DNA from: Exophiala sp. HKRS030
Taxonomy: Eukaryota > Ascomycota > Eurotiomycetes > Chaetothyriales > Herpotrichiellaceae
Length of the DNA: 64,000 bases
NCBI GenBank assembly: GCA_023897205.1
Contig: JAHWDD010000001.1
Span: 3,224,001-3,288,000, forward strand
Direction of reading: 5' to 3'
Shown in pieces: positions 12,917 through 23,411 of the stretch; position 1 is the stretch's first letter; each line of letters starts with the position of its first letter. The notes below the pieces were generated by a model. The model ran no database searches. It saw only the letters and a program-made list of their open reading frames with translations, and was not told where the DNA came from. The position numbers and the translations under genes are program-made.

Positions 12917-12991
12917 TACTATATACTAACTAGCTATAACCCTGTATACACCACGTGATGTCGCTGGCTCGCTGGCTGGCTCGCTTGATAG

Positions 12992-13053
12992 GGATATGGA
13001 TATGGATATGGATATGGACATGGACATGGACAATGGACAATGGTGGTGGTGTA
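12992..13053. repeat. GGATAT / GGACAT / GGACAA microsatellite
   Basis: Hexamer units starting as GGATAT, changing to GGACAT and then GGACAA, ending in a TGG run. It is a drifting tandem repeat not in any coding frame. Confidence 0.85.
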
Positions 13054-13080
13054 AGATCGATGTCCACGAGCTCGCCCACT

Positions 13081-13100
13081 ATCTCTCTCTCTCTCTCTCA
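13081..13100. repeat. CT dinucleotide repeat
   Basis: An uninterrupted run of about nine CT units, visible directly. Confidence 0.85.
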
Positions 13101-13280
13101 GGTCCCTAGGTGGGTTGAAAGGTAAATAGCTTACTCAAGGTAGGGTATTTGCCAAGTACCCCCTTTCGGACCTGGAACCTTGCCAGTTCCCCAGGTGAGT
13201 GTTTGTGTGTGCGGTCGGGAAGATAAGAGGAGAAAGTAGTTAACGTATTCAGCGATGGGGTCACGGGGATGCGATATTAG

Positions 13281-13345
13281 TCATGGTCATGGTCATGGTA
13301 ATGATCATGGCGATGGCGATGGCGATGGCGATGGCGATGGCGACG
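13281..13345. repeat. GGTCAT / GGCGAT microsatellite
   Basis: Three TCATGG-like units, then about six GGCGAT units, with degenerate ends. It lies 200-300 bp from the GGATAT repeat and has the same 6-bp unit length. Confidence 0.85.
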
Positions 13346-14551
13346 GCAACGGTAATGCGGACGATGAGATCGATTGACTTACGGACTAGGCAAGCTTGTC
13401 TAGGAGTGAGAAAGGGATTTCTATGCATTGTACTTTAGGGGAGCCGGACGGGGAAGGGAACTCTGAAGGCTATGAGGTACCAGTACCCTGTCGCAGAACT
13501 TGGTACGAGGTATACCCCGTCCTCCGTACAGTGAGTGCATAAATGATTGATAGAACTAGCGCCTGGGTATAGAGGTCAAGAACTATATCAATTACTTGCC
13601 AGCCAAAGTAACCACCTGCCTCAGGCGACTTGGCCGACCGCAGGTCCTGACTCCTCAGAGCGATGCTCAGCCATAGTCGCAATGCCGGCCGTGGTCCGTG
13701 GTGTCAGAGATCTATCAATTCTCGAGCTCCCAAGGATTACTAAACACTTCAGATGGTAGCCCACAAAATTATCCAGTGGGAGTTCTTAACTTTGTCTTAC
13801 GCTATGCTGTACGAGCTTTGAGATCCTCTTGATCAGGCGAAAATTCCGTAGATCATCTGCATATCCTGATACGAGGTCGTGAACGCATTGTTCGATCGCG
13901 GCGTCGGAAAGGGTTGGGTGGTATGGTCATGTCTACGTACTGTACTTCGAGTTTGATGCCTTGTTGAATGTAGGAAATGTTAGTTAGTTCTCGATGAAGT
14001 CTGCACATGCAGATTGGAAGTGCCACGGGGATCCGCCGCCGTAATATCTAATGGCATGGAGCATTCTTCGCCTTGTACGAGGAAGACGCGTGTCTGTCCA
14101 GACTCCACATGCAGATGTATGGAGTACACCCGCTCGGCAAGCGTCAGCTGGTATTTATTATTAATCATTTGAGGAGACGTTTTGGGAAGAGTCGTGCTAT
14201 GTAGAGCCGTTGTGCAGATATGTCTTTGGCGTAAAGGTCATAGATAGGGCGATCAGGGGGTTTCAATATTCTGGATATCTGACTGTCTAGATGTGTGGAT
14301 GTTTTGAAGCTCCCTCCCTCGGGGACGGGGACGCAAGGCTGATGGATGAGTGGTAGAGGATGATGCATGCATGCAATTACATTCCCTCCCCCAAGATGCT
14401 CCTCACTCTTCTTCTCGACATGTTCAAACTAAACTACCTTTTACCGTTATCTAGTAAGAAACTCGATTCGACTGTCTCTGCCGCCGGTTCTTGCACGAGC
14501 AGTGCCGCCCCCTCAGGTTTGTCTCCCAACAGTAGTTAAGATTTCCCCCAT

Positions 14552-16340
14552 CTACTCGTCGTCGTTGATATCGACGACAGTCTTCTTCCATTTGCGAGCC
14601 GGAACACGACGCTGGAACAGAATGTCGATCTCACGGAACGATCTGTGCTTCATTTCTGGAACCCAGATCCATGCCATGACCGTGCAGACAAAGGCGGTGC
14701 CAGCCCAGATGTAGCCGCTCTTGCCGCCGAGGTTCCACTTATCGGTGTTGAGCATGTAGCTGGCAAGGAAGATACAGGGGATGTTGACCAAGTAGTAGGC
14801 TCCACGTCCGATACCGGTTGTCAATGGCCTGAGACGAACTGAAGACGTCTCACCAATGATGACCCATGAGGCTGGGCGGGTCCCAAGCAGAATAGTACTG
14901 AGACGATCAAGCCAAGTGATGCTTGCGCATTGCTAGCCGCCTTGCTGGCGCCAACTGAAGCAGCAATACCGAGCGCAATCAAGAATGCACAGTTGATGAA
15001 TTGACCGTAGACATAGATGGTGCGTCTGCCGAGGTATGTGGTGAGGACCCAAGACAGCATAACCATGAGCCACTGGAGGGCAGATGTGATGAGACCAAGT
15101 GCGAATGCGGTGTTGTCGGCCATACCGGCCTCTGAGCTTGTGTTAGTCGAAATGCCATAAGATTATAGGGGATAGTTAAACTCACGTTTGAAGAAGTAAA
15201 CCGCTTGGTTGGCAATCAGATTGCCGGTCAGATTCTGAGATGCGTACACACCGCATACGATCAATGTGCGGTAGCGATCAGTACCTTTCCACAGTTCAAT
15301 CAGACTGGGTTGCTTCTCGGTCTTCTCAAGCTCGATCGTGCGACGCATCATGGCGACAGCGTCAGCAGGATTATCGTTTGCACTCGAGCGTCCAAGGCGC
15401 TTGACAGCCTTCTCGGCGTCAGCGAGGCGACCTTTTCGTACGAGCCACCAGGGAGATTCAGGCGCAATGAAGAGAAGGATGGCGAGAGGAGTAGGAAACA
15501 TCCACTGGAGTGCAATAGGAACTCTATCATAACCGTTAGTATAGTACTCCTCGACAATATAACGTATCCAGAAGAGCAGACGAACCTATAGGCCGAAGAG
15601 TCGTTCTTAGACTGGTAGTGGTAAGTAATACCGCCGACAATGATCGAACCAATAGCCCAGAACATCTGCAACATTTGGGTCGCGGGAGCTCTTAATCTCA
15701 AGGGCACGATTTCGGCACAATAAGCGGGTGCATTGGCAATGAAAATGCCCCAGGGAATGCCTTCGAGGATCTGGGCGGCCAGAAACATGCCCTGGCTGTT
15801 GCCGAAGTAAAAGACAAAGATGAAGGCGTTCAAGAACATGAGACCGCCAATGGTTGCCCATCGATAACCAATCGCACTGGTAATGGGACCTGCAATGAAG
15901 ACTCCGATAAAGGCACCGACTGGTCCACTGCACTGGAATGCTGACTGCCATGAAGCTTCGATAATGTAACCTCCTTGGATCTGGCTGTAGACACCAAAAT
16001 CATCGGCAAACTTTTTGGTGGCGATAAATTGTCCCATCAAGAAAACGCAGTAAGACTCCATGATCTATGGGTAGAGTTAGAGAAAAATGATCTACAGACC
16101 CTCAATCAAAGGCAAGCTTACAATGGTGCATGACATGACGAATGCCCACCAACTAGCAGCGGGATAAGCCTTGACAGCCTCGAGCACAGTCATGTTATGT
16201 TCGATCTTCTCGGCATCGATGGCGCCGCCTCTGTCGTATTCGACCTTCTCGCCGACATCGTAGACAGGCGTGCCCTTGGTGGTGGGATGCGACTCGACCT
16301 CCAAGGCCGAGTCCGACTTCTCGGTGTTGATGTTGCTCAT
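14552..16340 (-). CDS. MFS sugar transporter, alpha-glucoside (maltose) permease type
   Basis: A twelve-helix sugar:H+ symporter of the MFS sugar-porter family. The N-terminal pattern (VLEAVKAYPAASWWAFVMSC, then MESYCVFLMGQF and the FG stretch) resembles fungal maltose/alpha-glucoside permeases. Four exons are separated by short GT-AG introns at 16065-16121, 15524-15585 and 15132-15185. Family marks are PESPWWLVRKGR after helix 6, GRR in the middle and PEMKHRSFREIDILF at the C-terminus. A frame break lies at the G-run pair 14874-14880. Adding one base there joins the helix-9/10 region, giving the conserved ASWVIIGETSSVRLR segment and about 538 residues. The exact sugar cannot be told from sequence. 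The ATG at 16340 is followed by a charged cytosolic tail, usual for this group. Confidence 0.88.
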
Positions 16341-19045
16341 GTTGACGATTTCTGATTCTGGGAGAAAGGTGAGGGACGATGAGAATGAAAGAGAGAAGGC
16401 ATGAGCGGGTTCATCAGATCTTTATCCCTACGACGACAACGCTCTTGATGGTCATGCCGATCTTTAGCCTCAATCGATTGAATGCATCCTGCCATCCTCC
16501 AGACCTTGACCACAAGTCCACCACAACCCACATCTCCGCACATTGTGGTCAATTCCGGGCACCACGGTAGCATCATGGCAATCGCCTCGCCATCGCGTGG
16601 ATCAAGCTTTCTTCCCTATCGGCCTAGCTCCCGCATGTAACGGTCGAAGGGTGCAATCTTGGACGTGGTTGGCTCCCGTGGAGCGGAGTAAGCTGATACT
16701 GGTTAGTGGTCGTGGAGTACCCCGTAGATGCAACTATCCGGCGGTCCCAATCTCCCAAAGGCCATATCTCTCCGCAGTATTCAGTTGCGGGCATTGTTCC
16801 GTCGGTTTTTCTGGCTCATTTAAGTACTTCGCCGGTGTGAACAGAGTCCGGACCCCATGGGCGGCCACGGGTGACCTTCCGTTCTTAGCTTGACATGACC
16901 CGGTGCCGGTGGTATACAACCTTGCCTTGGAATGTCGCGGCTACACTGTACATTAGATGCCGGGCCAAAAAGGGGAAAGGCCTGTCACCGCCGCCGGTGG
17001 TCGCACATGTTGGTAAACAACAAATTACCCTGTAATCCGTACATGGCAAACTTGAGTAAATCACACCGAAACTTGACCTTTATCAATCTTGTTTAACTTG
17101 TTTTCAAGCGAATGCCAAGACTTCTTGTTGGACTTGACTTCCTTGGTTGACTCATTAATACATAGGTAACTACCTAGGAGAAGCTCACTTAAGGGTTATG
17201 GAGGTACACAAAGGCAATTTGATTTATCTATGGAGTATGGCTGTCAATGAGCGGTGCGCGAATCCCAGGAGTACTTGTGTACCTTAAGGTACATTGTATC
17301 TGTGCTCTCGTTGTCAGCTGACATTCTACCTATGGTGGGAGGAGTGGATATAGTGTAGAGTCTTGGCAAGATCACGTGTAGATTCGTCGAGCACGGAGGT
17401 ATGAGTAGGCTTGGCAAAATGTGCACGTGACCCACACTCCTCCGACTCTTCTTTTTAAGTTAGTTTGTGGCACTTGTGGTTAGTTCAGTATCGACCTGTC
17501 GAGAGCCCATGCAGTAGTCCTCATTACCAAGGCTAAGTCTAGTCTGTCTAGGTATTGAGTTACTTGTACCTTCATACTTGACTTTGAGAGACTCCGACAG
17601 AAGATGTCATGATACTTACCGATACATACACATCCGCAAGTCTTTCCACAACTCCACGACCAACACTGACTACATAGGCGATGAGATAATCAACGCACTA
17701 AAGGCACAGGCGATTCCAAAGCCTGGATAGTCCACGAAGCACATATTCTTTAATGATATACTTACACACTTTCCAGCAGCACATACAACCCAATGTACAG
17801 AACTACTGAGTCAGTTTGGACTCCAATTTAACGCGCCAGGAAAAGCACGACACGAGTCCACCGCCTGAACATAGAAGTGAAAGAAGCCACGAACTTTGCC
17901 TCAGCCCCACCGTCAGCCTGAGGATGAAAAGGCTAAGGAGAGCGCCACCAATGCTTAGCGACGGTGCCAATAAATCACCTACGCCGAGACACCGATGGTC
18001 AGACTCATCAGCTGCCTGTTGACTTAATTTCCAGCTTGTCGACTTTTTTCAAGGGCTTCCCGGGTACGATGGACGCAGAGGTACATAGGTCCCAAGTGTT
18101 CAAGTGTTCTCAAGTCCCCGGACTTGTCCACGGTCAAATCATATCTTCCTCTCCTCTCCCTTCCGTTGGTCCTACATGCGGATTCGGGAGAGATTCCAAA
18201 ATAGAAAATCTCCACAAGCTCCTAAATTGGTCATTGACCATTGGCCATTGTGGCACGCCTGATCGGCATACGGCCAACAAACACGAGCCTTAACGGCAAA
18301 TCCGGATGGCACAGGGCAAATTCCAGAAACAGATTTCAGGCTTCCCTTCTTTTTATCACAACCTACTACGTGTCTGCCTCGAATTTTGTTGATTCTCGAC
18401 TTTTAACTTGATGGACAGTCATGAGCCCTGTGAATACCTCTTTCGTCACTTACTTTGCTTGTTGACACCGATTCCCCGAGCTGAGATGACTCTGGTACTT
18501 ATGTAAGTTTAGAGGCAGAGTACGACACTACTAGAAGGGAAAGCATACCTACATACATGTGTACATTATACCTCGTGACAATCCTTCGCTTCAAGCCACA
18601 TCCATAACTATTCGATATTGCCTCCCCAAATCCCATCTACTTGTTTGTTATTTCTTCCTGCATTTGCCTTTACTTTCGTCATTGTCATCAATCGCCACAC
18701 TTAGGCCGATGAGGTTTTTCCAAAAAGAAACTACCGCACAGAAACTCTTCCTAAAACTACTCTGACAACGCATTACAAAGCACATTGATCTTGGTACTGC
18801 AACGCTCGCTTACTTGGATTGCTCGCTCTACGACTCCTCCACGGCTCCATCCACGGCTCGCTAGGACTGGAAAATTCTTGGCTGCTTTCAACCATCGTCG
18901 TCATCAACAGTATTTCTGACCTCTACCTTCTGGCGCTGCTGCTTGCGTGGTTCAAGCACACTCATAGTGAGGCGTGTTCCGCGACAGACCACTGTTGGAG
19001 TTCTCGTGGAAGACCGTCACCATCATCATCAACAACAACAACACA
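16341..19045. other. Intergenic, no gene seen
   Basis: About 2.7 kb between two divergent starts (sugar transporter minus, membrane protein plus). It presumably holds both promoters. Short frames are scattered on both strands without family likeness. Confidence 0.55.
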
Positions 19046-19980
19046 ATGTCACCTCCACGCCTAGCGCTACCGATCCTCCTGACCCTCCTCGCCATCGACG
19101 GCATCATCGAAGTCGGCTTCATTGGGTCGATGGTAGGCTTCCTCCACGACCGCGCCGGCAGATTCTTCACCATTTCCTATGCGAGCAGCGCAGGTCCAAC
19201 ATTCAATCTCCACGGCAAACCTGCCGGCATCATGGTCGATCAGGGCCACACGAGCAACGGCGCCGCTGGCACCGCCGTCGTCCTGATCTCCTTCGGTGGC
19301 TTTCTTACCCTATGGTACGAACGGAGAAGGAATCGACGATCCTCATCGTCAAATACAGTGAGTTCCCACCGCGAACAAAGCCCCCCCCTCTTTCAAGATC
19401 TCCATCTCTCACCACCTGCACCACCATGACCCGAAACACAATCCTAACGCAATGGACAGACATCAACGTCCGGCCTCTTCAAATTCTGGACCGTCCTCAC
19501 GATCCTCTCCTTCCTGCTCACGCTCGGCGCGCTCATCTACACATTCATCCTCACGGCGCAAACCAACGACCAAACCATCGACCTAGCCGTGGCAGCTGCA
19601 AACCCTGACCCGCTCATGTACCCACTCGACGACTGGACGCCGGAGAACTGGTTCTCAGCGGTCCTGCGCCTGTCGCTGGTCCATGACAGCGACCGCAGGG
19701 ATATCCGGAACCATTTGCGTCTGATGCGCGCGTGGCGCTGGAATTTGATTCCCTTGCTGGTTCTCGGCTTGGCTGTCATGGTGGTTGCGGTAGCGACTGT
19801 GCTGTTCGGTGGAAGGGTGGTAGTGCTGCTGGTGGTGGTGGTGGCGGCGGCGGTGCGAGCTGGGGAGGATGGAGTCGCGTTCCCTGGGGATCGAGGAGCG
19901 GCAGGCCCAGACGCACGCCCAGTGGCAAGGAGGGCACGTTTGGCAAGCGGTTCGGTCAGCGCGCGTCGAATGAGAGTTGA
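19046..19980 (+). CDS. Unknown membrane protein with four predicted helices
   Basis: Two exons (19046-19357 and 19460-19980) flank a 102-bp intron starting GTGAGT and ending GGACAG. The frame begins MSPPRLALPILLTLLA. Hydrophobic segments are seen at about residues 5-32, 75-93, 108-130 and 180-205. There is a basic patch (ERRRNRRSSSSN) after the second, and a loop with DDWTPENWFSAVLRLSLVHD before the last. After the fourth segment the frame breaks at GGG 19815-19817. With one added G the tail becomes Gly-rich and then SWGGWSRVPWGSR...TFGKRFGQR, ending at 19980, which looks more protein-like than the uncorrected Val/Ala-rich tail ending at 19984. The layout recalls fungal tetraspan surface proteins, but I do not recognise the family. 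About 277 residues. Confidence 0.65.
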
Positions 19981-21053
19981 ATAACGAATTGTATGCACCA
20001 GAGTCGATTTTGGCGTCGGGACGATCCTACGACATGGGAGAATTCATGCTTAATGTGTGTGTGTGTGTTGCGTGCCGGAGACTTGGTACACACGTGCGCA
20101 GGGCACGGCGTGATAAGCGGACAGAGAAATGATTTTCTGTATAATTCCTAATCTAATACCTTTGAACGCAAAATCTTTCTCTTTTCTTACGGCGTGTCTC
20201 TAGCGACCAGTGTATTTAAGTTACTGATCAAGTATTTGTAGCCATGAAATTTTGTTGCTTTTACGTTATCGGAATTGATAGTCACTCATGTTTGGCGCAT
20301 ACCTAAATGGTCTGATAGGCTTGTTTAAATCAGAGAGAATGCTGAAAAGCCAGGTTCTGCAGCTTCAGGAATACCCGTTATCTTTTGTCTTCCCAGCTTG
20401 TCAACCTCATCCTGCACAGCATGTGTTTCATCTATAAACCTCAAGCTCTCTCGGAGTTGACCGTCATGGCTATGTAGATGTTGAACTGAAGAAATCCCGA
20501 CGTTCTAAACGAACGACGTGTATGATGTTCAAGCCTCCCGGTTTCCACACGGCACTCTCCTCTGATGCTTTGCTTGTCAACTTGTGTTGACAATGCGATC
20601 AGATCGGGTCCAAGGAGTATCTTGCATCTGAGATCCAGAAGCCAGGGGAGATGTTTCAACCAAATTGATGGCTTCACCTTGATCGATGACTAGGCTACTA
20701 GAGGCAGCGACAGCATCTCCCGCGCCTCGGTCTCCTAACAATCCCTTACTGCTAGAATGATCATGTCGGGTTCATCCAGAGAAACATGTCCGATGTTTTA
20801 ATCAATGGAATATTTTGCTAACGGTCACTTGGTTGTCGAGTTGCTCAGAAGATAGATGCGGTCAATGAACTCATGTGCAGAGCCCCGAAGGTCCCCGAAA
20901 CGGATTCCATCATCAGCAAAAAATTCGAACCAGAATCCACATGTCCGACATGAACACCGCCTCTCTGTGAAACCATCTTGGCGATGATCAGTCTTGAGCA
21001 GTTGTGTTGGCTTTCGTTCGCGAGACACTTGACAGTAAATTCTGCCACGATAC
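19981..21053. other. Intergenic, no gene seen
   Basis: A 1.07-kb stretch between two convergent genes. It has a short GT repeat near 20056-20070 and no credible coding frame. Confidence 0.6.
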
Positions 21054-21800
21054 TTATTTCTCGGCACCTCCACCACCCATGGTCAGGATGATCACAATCA
21101 ATCCGACCCACCAATATTTCTGAAACAAGGTTTTTTCTTGTTGTTGATCTTGGGCAATCTCTCGTCCTTCAGCATCTACCTGAGGTGGAGCTCGAGTGTT
21201 TAACGTGGGGACTGGACCTGTTTGGGCGACAAAGAGGTTGACCTTTATAGGCTCATACAAGGCCAATTGGCGAGCAGCTTCCTCTCTTGCTTTCTTTGTG
21301 TTTGGAACTGGAGGTCTGGCCGGGATTGGCTTTCCCTTTGCCTTTGCTCGAGCAACTTTCTTTCGATATCTATCTTCCTCCGGCGACAGAGGTGGAGGTG
21401 ACACAGGAGAGACCGAGGCGGAAAATACCGAACCATCGTCTGGGGAGATCCAAAGATCAATCTTCTGGTGGAAGTCTTCACTGAAAGCATCAAGAGTGGT
21501 GATCGTGGAAGAGCCGTTTGGAAGAATAATGCGAATTAGTCGGGAAGAGGTGGGTTCAGGGCTGGTGGACTTCTGAGAGTCTAGGCTGGGAGGAGACCAT
21601 GAAGAAAGACTATGCTTTTTGGCAGAGGGATCGTATGAGATCGTGACGAGGGGCTTGATGGCAGAATCGGCTGAGTTGACGAGCTGGTAAGAGAGGGTGA
21701 CAGATTTCTGATAGCGGGCAGAATCATCTCGTGCAGCGAGAGAGACGCAGAAGAAGGTGAAGACAAACAGCACAAGGCTGTGTAGTCGTGGCACCAGCAT
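21054..21800 (-). CDS. EMC10: ER membrane protein complex subunit 10
   Basis: EMC10 is a subunit of the ER membrane complex, which inserts and stabilises membrane proteins in the ER. The 248-residue frame starts at the ATG at 21800 (MLVPRLHSLVLFVF) with a clear signal peptide of about 22 residues. The lumenal part contains the family pattern VTLSYQLVNSADSAIKPL, then RIILPNGSSTITTLDAF, and later EPIKVNLFVAQTGPVPTLNTR. The C-terminus has one membrane segment followed by MGGGGAEK, close to the usual fungal EMC10 ending. No intron and no frame break. A longer frame upstream has only non-ATG starts. The gene is divergent from TAD2, 290 bp away. Confidence 0.88.
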   Translation of the reverse strand: MLVPRLHSLVLFVFTFFCVSLAARDDSARYQKSVTLSYQLVNSADSAIKPLVTISYDPSAKKHSLSSWSPPSLDSQKSTSPEPTSSRLIRIILPNGSSTITTLDAFSEDFHQKIDLWISPDDGSVFSASVSPVSPPPLSPEEDRYRKKVARAKAKGKPIPARPPVPNTKKAREEAARQLALYEPIKVNLFVAQTGPVPTLNTRAPPQVDAEGREIAQDQQQEKTLFQKYWWVGLIVIILTMGGGGAEK

Positions 21801-22090
21801 TATTGAGACTATGGAAGACACTGATATGCCCCCCAGGAAATGTACGTCGGCGAAATGACTGGGACTCTGTTGATGGTGTCTGATACCAAGGCCGTCGCCG
21901 ATGGTTGGACTGTGAAAGGAAGGTCAAGCGAGCGGCTAGCGTCCTTGTTTGCTAAATTGTTTTCAATCCGTTCGTCTCTAGTCGCTCTTTCCTTCACCTC
22001 CATTTACATGGTCCCTCTTTCCGTAACTTCACTGACAACGCAAAACGGAAGGAGAGTGAAGGGTGCAGGCGCAGGCAAAATGTAGCGATA
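21801..22090. promoter_or_regulatory. Shared promoter region of EMC10 and TAD2
   Basis: Start codons of the two divergent genes are 290 bp apart, so both promoters overlap or abut here. Confidence 0.45.
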
Positions 22091-22813
22091 ATGGATTTCC
22101 TCCAAGGTTCACTTGGAGGTTCACATCTTCCTTCGTCCAACAACTTCAACTCTGATTACAATTTTGACTTGGATGACTTTTCCGATTCTGATCAGAACGA
22201 CAACATGGCGACTACTACAACTACGACTACGACTACTACAACAACTTCCACAAACCCTGCTCAACCCGTCAACGAAAAAGACAAGATTCACCCCGATGTT
22301 CAGAAGAATCTTGAACTTCATCAAGGTTTCATGCGTCAAGCCATCAATGTAGCCGAAGAAGCCCTCGCTGGAGGAGAAACGCCAGTCGCCTGTGTCCTCG
22401 TTCATAATGGCCAAGTTGTGGCTCGTGGAATGAATGATACCAACAGATCTCTCAACGGTACTCGACATGCAGAATTCCTCGCCATTGCCGAATTTCTGGC
22501 AAAGTTTCCAATCACCGAATTCAAGAATACGGATCTCTACGTCACGGTCGAGCCCTGCATCATGTGTGCTTCGGCTTTGAGACAATATGGAATTCGCTGC
22601 GTCTACTACGGATGTGGGAATGACCGTTTTGGAGGAAATGGTAGCGTTCTTGCAGTCAATTCTGACAAAGGGTTGGAGAAAGGGTATCCGAGTTACAGTG
22701 GGATTTTTCGAAAGGAGGCTATCATGTTACTTCGTCGCTTCTATATCCAGGAGAATGAGAACGCACCCAATCCAAGAGCGAAAGGTAATCGAGAGTTGAA
22801 GCCTGTGGTTTGA
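22091..22813 (+). CDS. TAD2: tRNA-specific adenosine deaminase, catalytic subunit Tad2
   Basis: Tad2 pairs with Tad3 and deaminates A34 to inosine in the anticodon of several tRNAs, which is an essential reaction. The 240-residue frame carries the CDA-fold zinc motif: H126-A-E128 (RHAEFLAIAEF) with the proton-shuttling Glu128, and PCIMCA with Cys156 and Cys159. The C-terminal block YPSYSGIFRKEAIMLLRRFY is typical of eukaryotic Tad2. The N-terminus carries an extra tail of about 60 residues with a DDFSDSDQND acidic patch and twelve Thr in a row (residues 41-52), encoded by mixed ACT/ACA/ACG codons. The start at 22091 includes this tail. An internal ATG just before the Thr run is an alternative start. 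No frame break. Confidence 0.93.
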   Translation: MDFLQGSLGGSHLPSSNNFNSDYNFDLDDFSDSDQNDNMATTTTTTTTTTTTSTNPAQPVNEKDKIHPDVQKNLELHQGFMRQAINVAEEALAGGETPVACVLVHNGQVVARGMNDTNRSLNGTRHAEFLAIAEFLAKFPITEFKNTDLYVTVEPCIMCASALRQYGIRCVYYGCGNDRFGGNGSVLAVNSDKGLEKGYPSYSGIFRKEAIMLLRRFYIQENENAPNPRAKGNRELKPVV

Positions 22814-23411
22814 AGCCAGAGATGGACCATTTCGATGCACTCTGAGGTGGTAGCGTCCTTCTCGAACAATGAGAGTTGTACTAGAACAATGGCATGCCTA
22901 TAGATGACATGAATCAAAAATGGGTGGTTAAGATCGTCAATGGAAATAGGTAGACATTACTACAAGACTACAAGATCACAATAATGCCTCAGTCTCCCAT
23001 TCAATCGAGCCTTGCACGTGACCTCGAGTCACCTGACTATCACAGAGGCGTAAGATTGTCTGCTTGGTGATCCGTTCACAGCAATTCCGCCCACGCCAAC
23101 GCATTTTATTCAACCCAACCCTTTGTTTTATTCAACCACGATCTAATATTTTCGTTGTTCAGAAACTGACTCTATTGCCTTTCACCTGTTTGTCATTCAC
23201 TGTACCTTGTCATTATCACTTGTCATTGTGCGAATCGAGTCGAGTTTTGCAGACTCACCCATCCGCTACCTCGAATACTTTTTTCCTTCGAGACGCGCCC
23301 ATCAAACCTCCTACCGTCTACACCCTCGAGTTCCCCACCACGTGTATCGAAGGTACACCTTGCAATCTTCTTGTCTGTGGAAAGCTTGGACTCATATTCT
23401 CTGACTTCGAC
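22814..23411. promoter_or_regulatory. Terminator of TAD2 and promoter/leader of RCC1
   Basis: A 600-bp spacer between two genes on the same strand. The last 350 bp are open in the RCC1 frame but contain no in-frame ATG, so I treat them as 5' leader. Confidence 0.45.

Larger units (their letters stand above)
12261..14551. other. Gene-poor stretch with several microsatellites
   Basis: About 2.3 kb between the 3' end of the phosphatase gene and the 3' end of the sugar transporter (convergent genes). I see no supported coding region. It holds a cluster of simple repeats between 12992 and 13350 and one TACGGAGTA motif. Confidence 0.6.
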
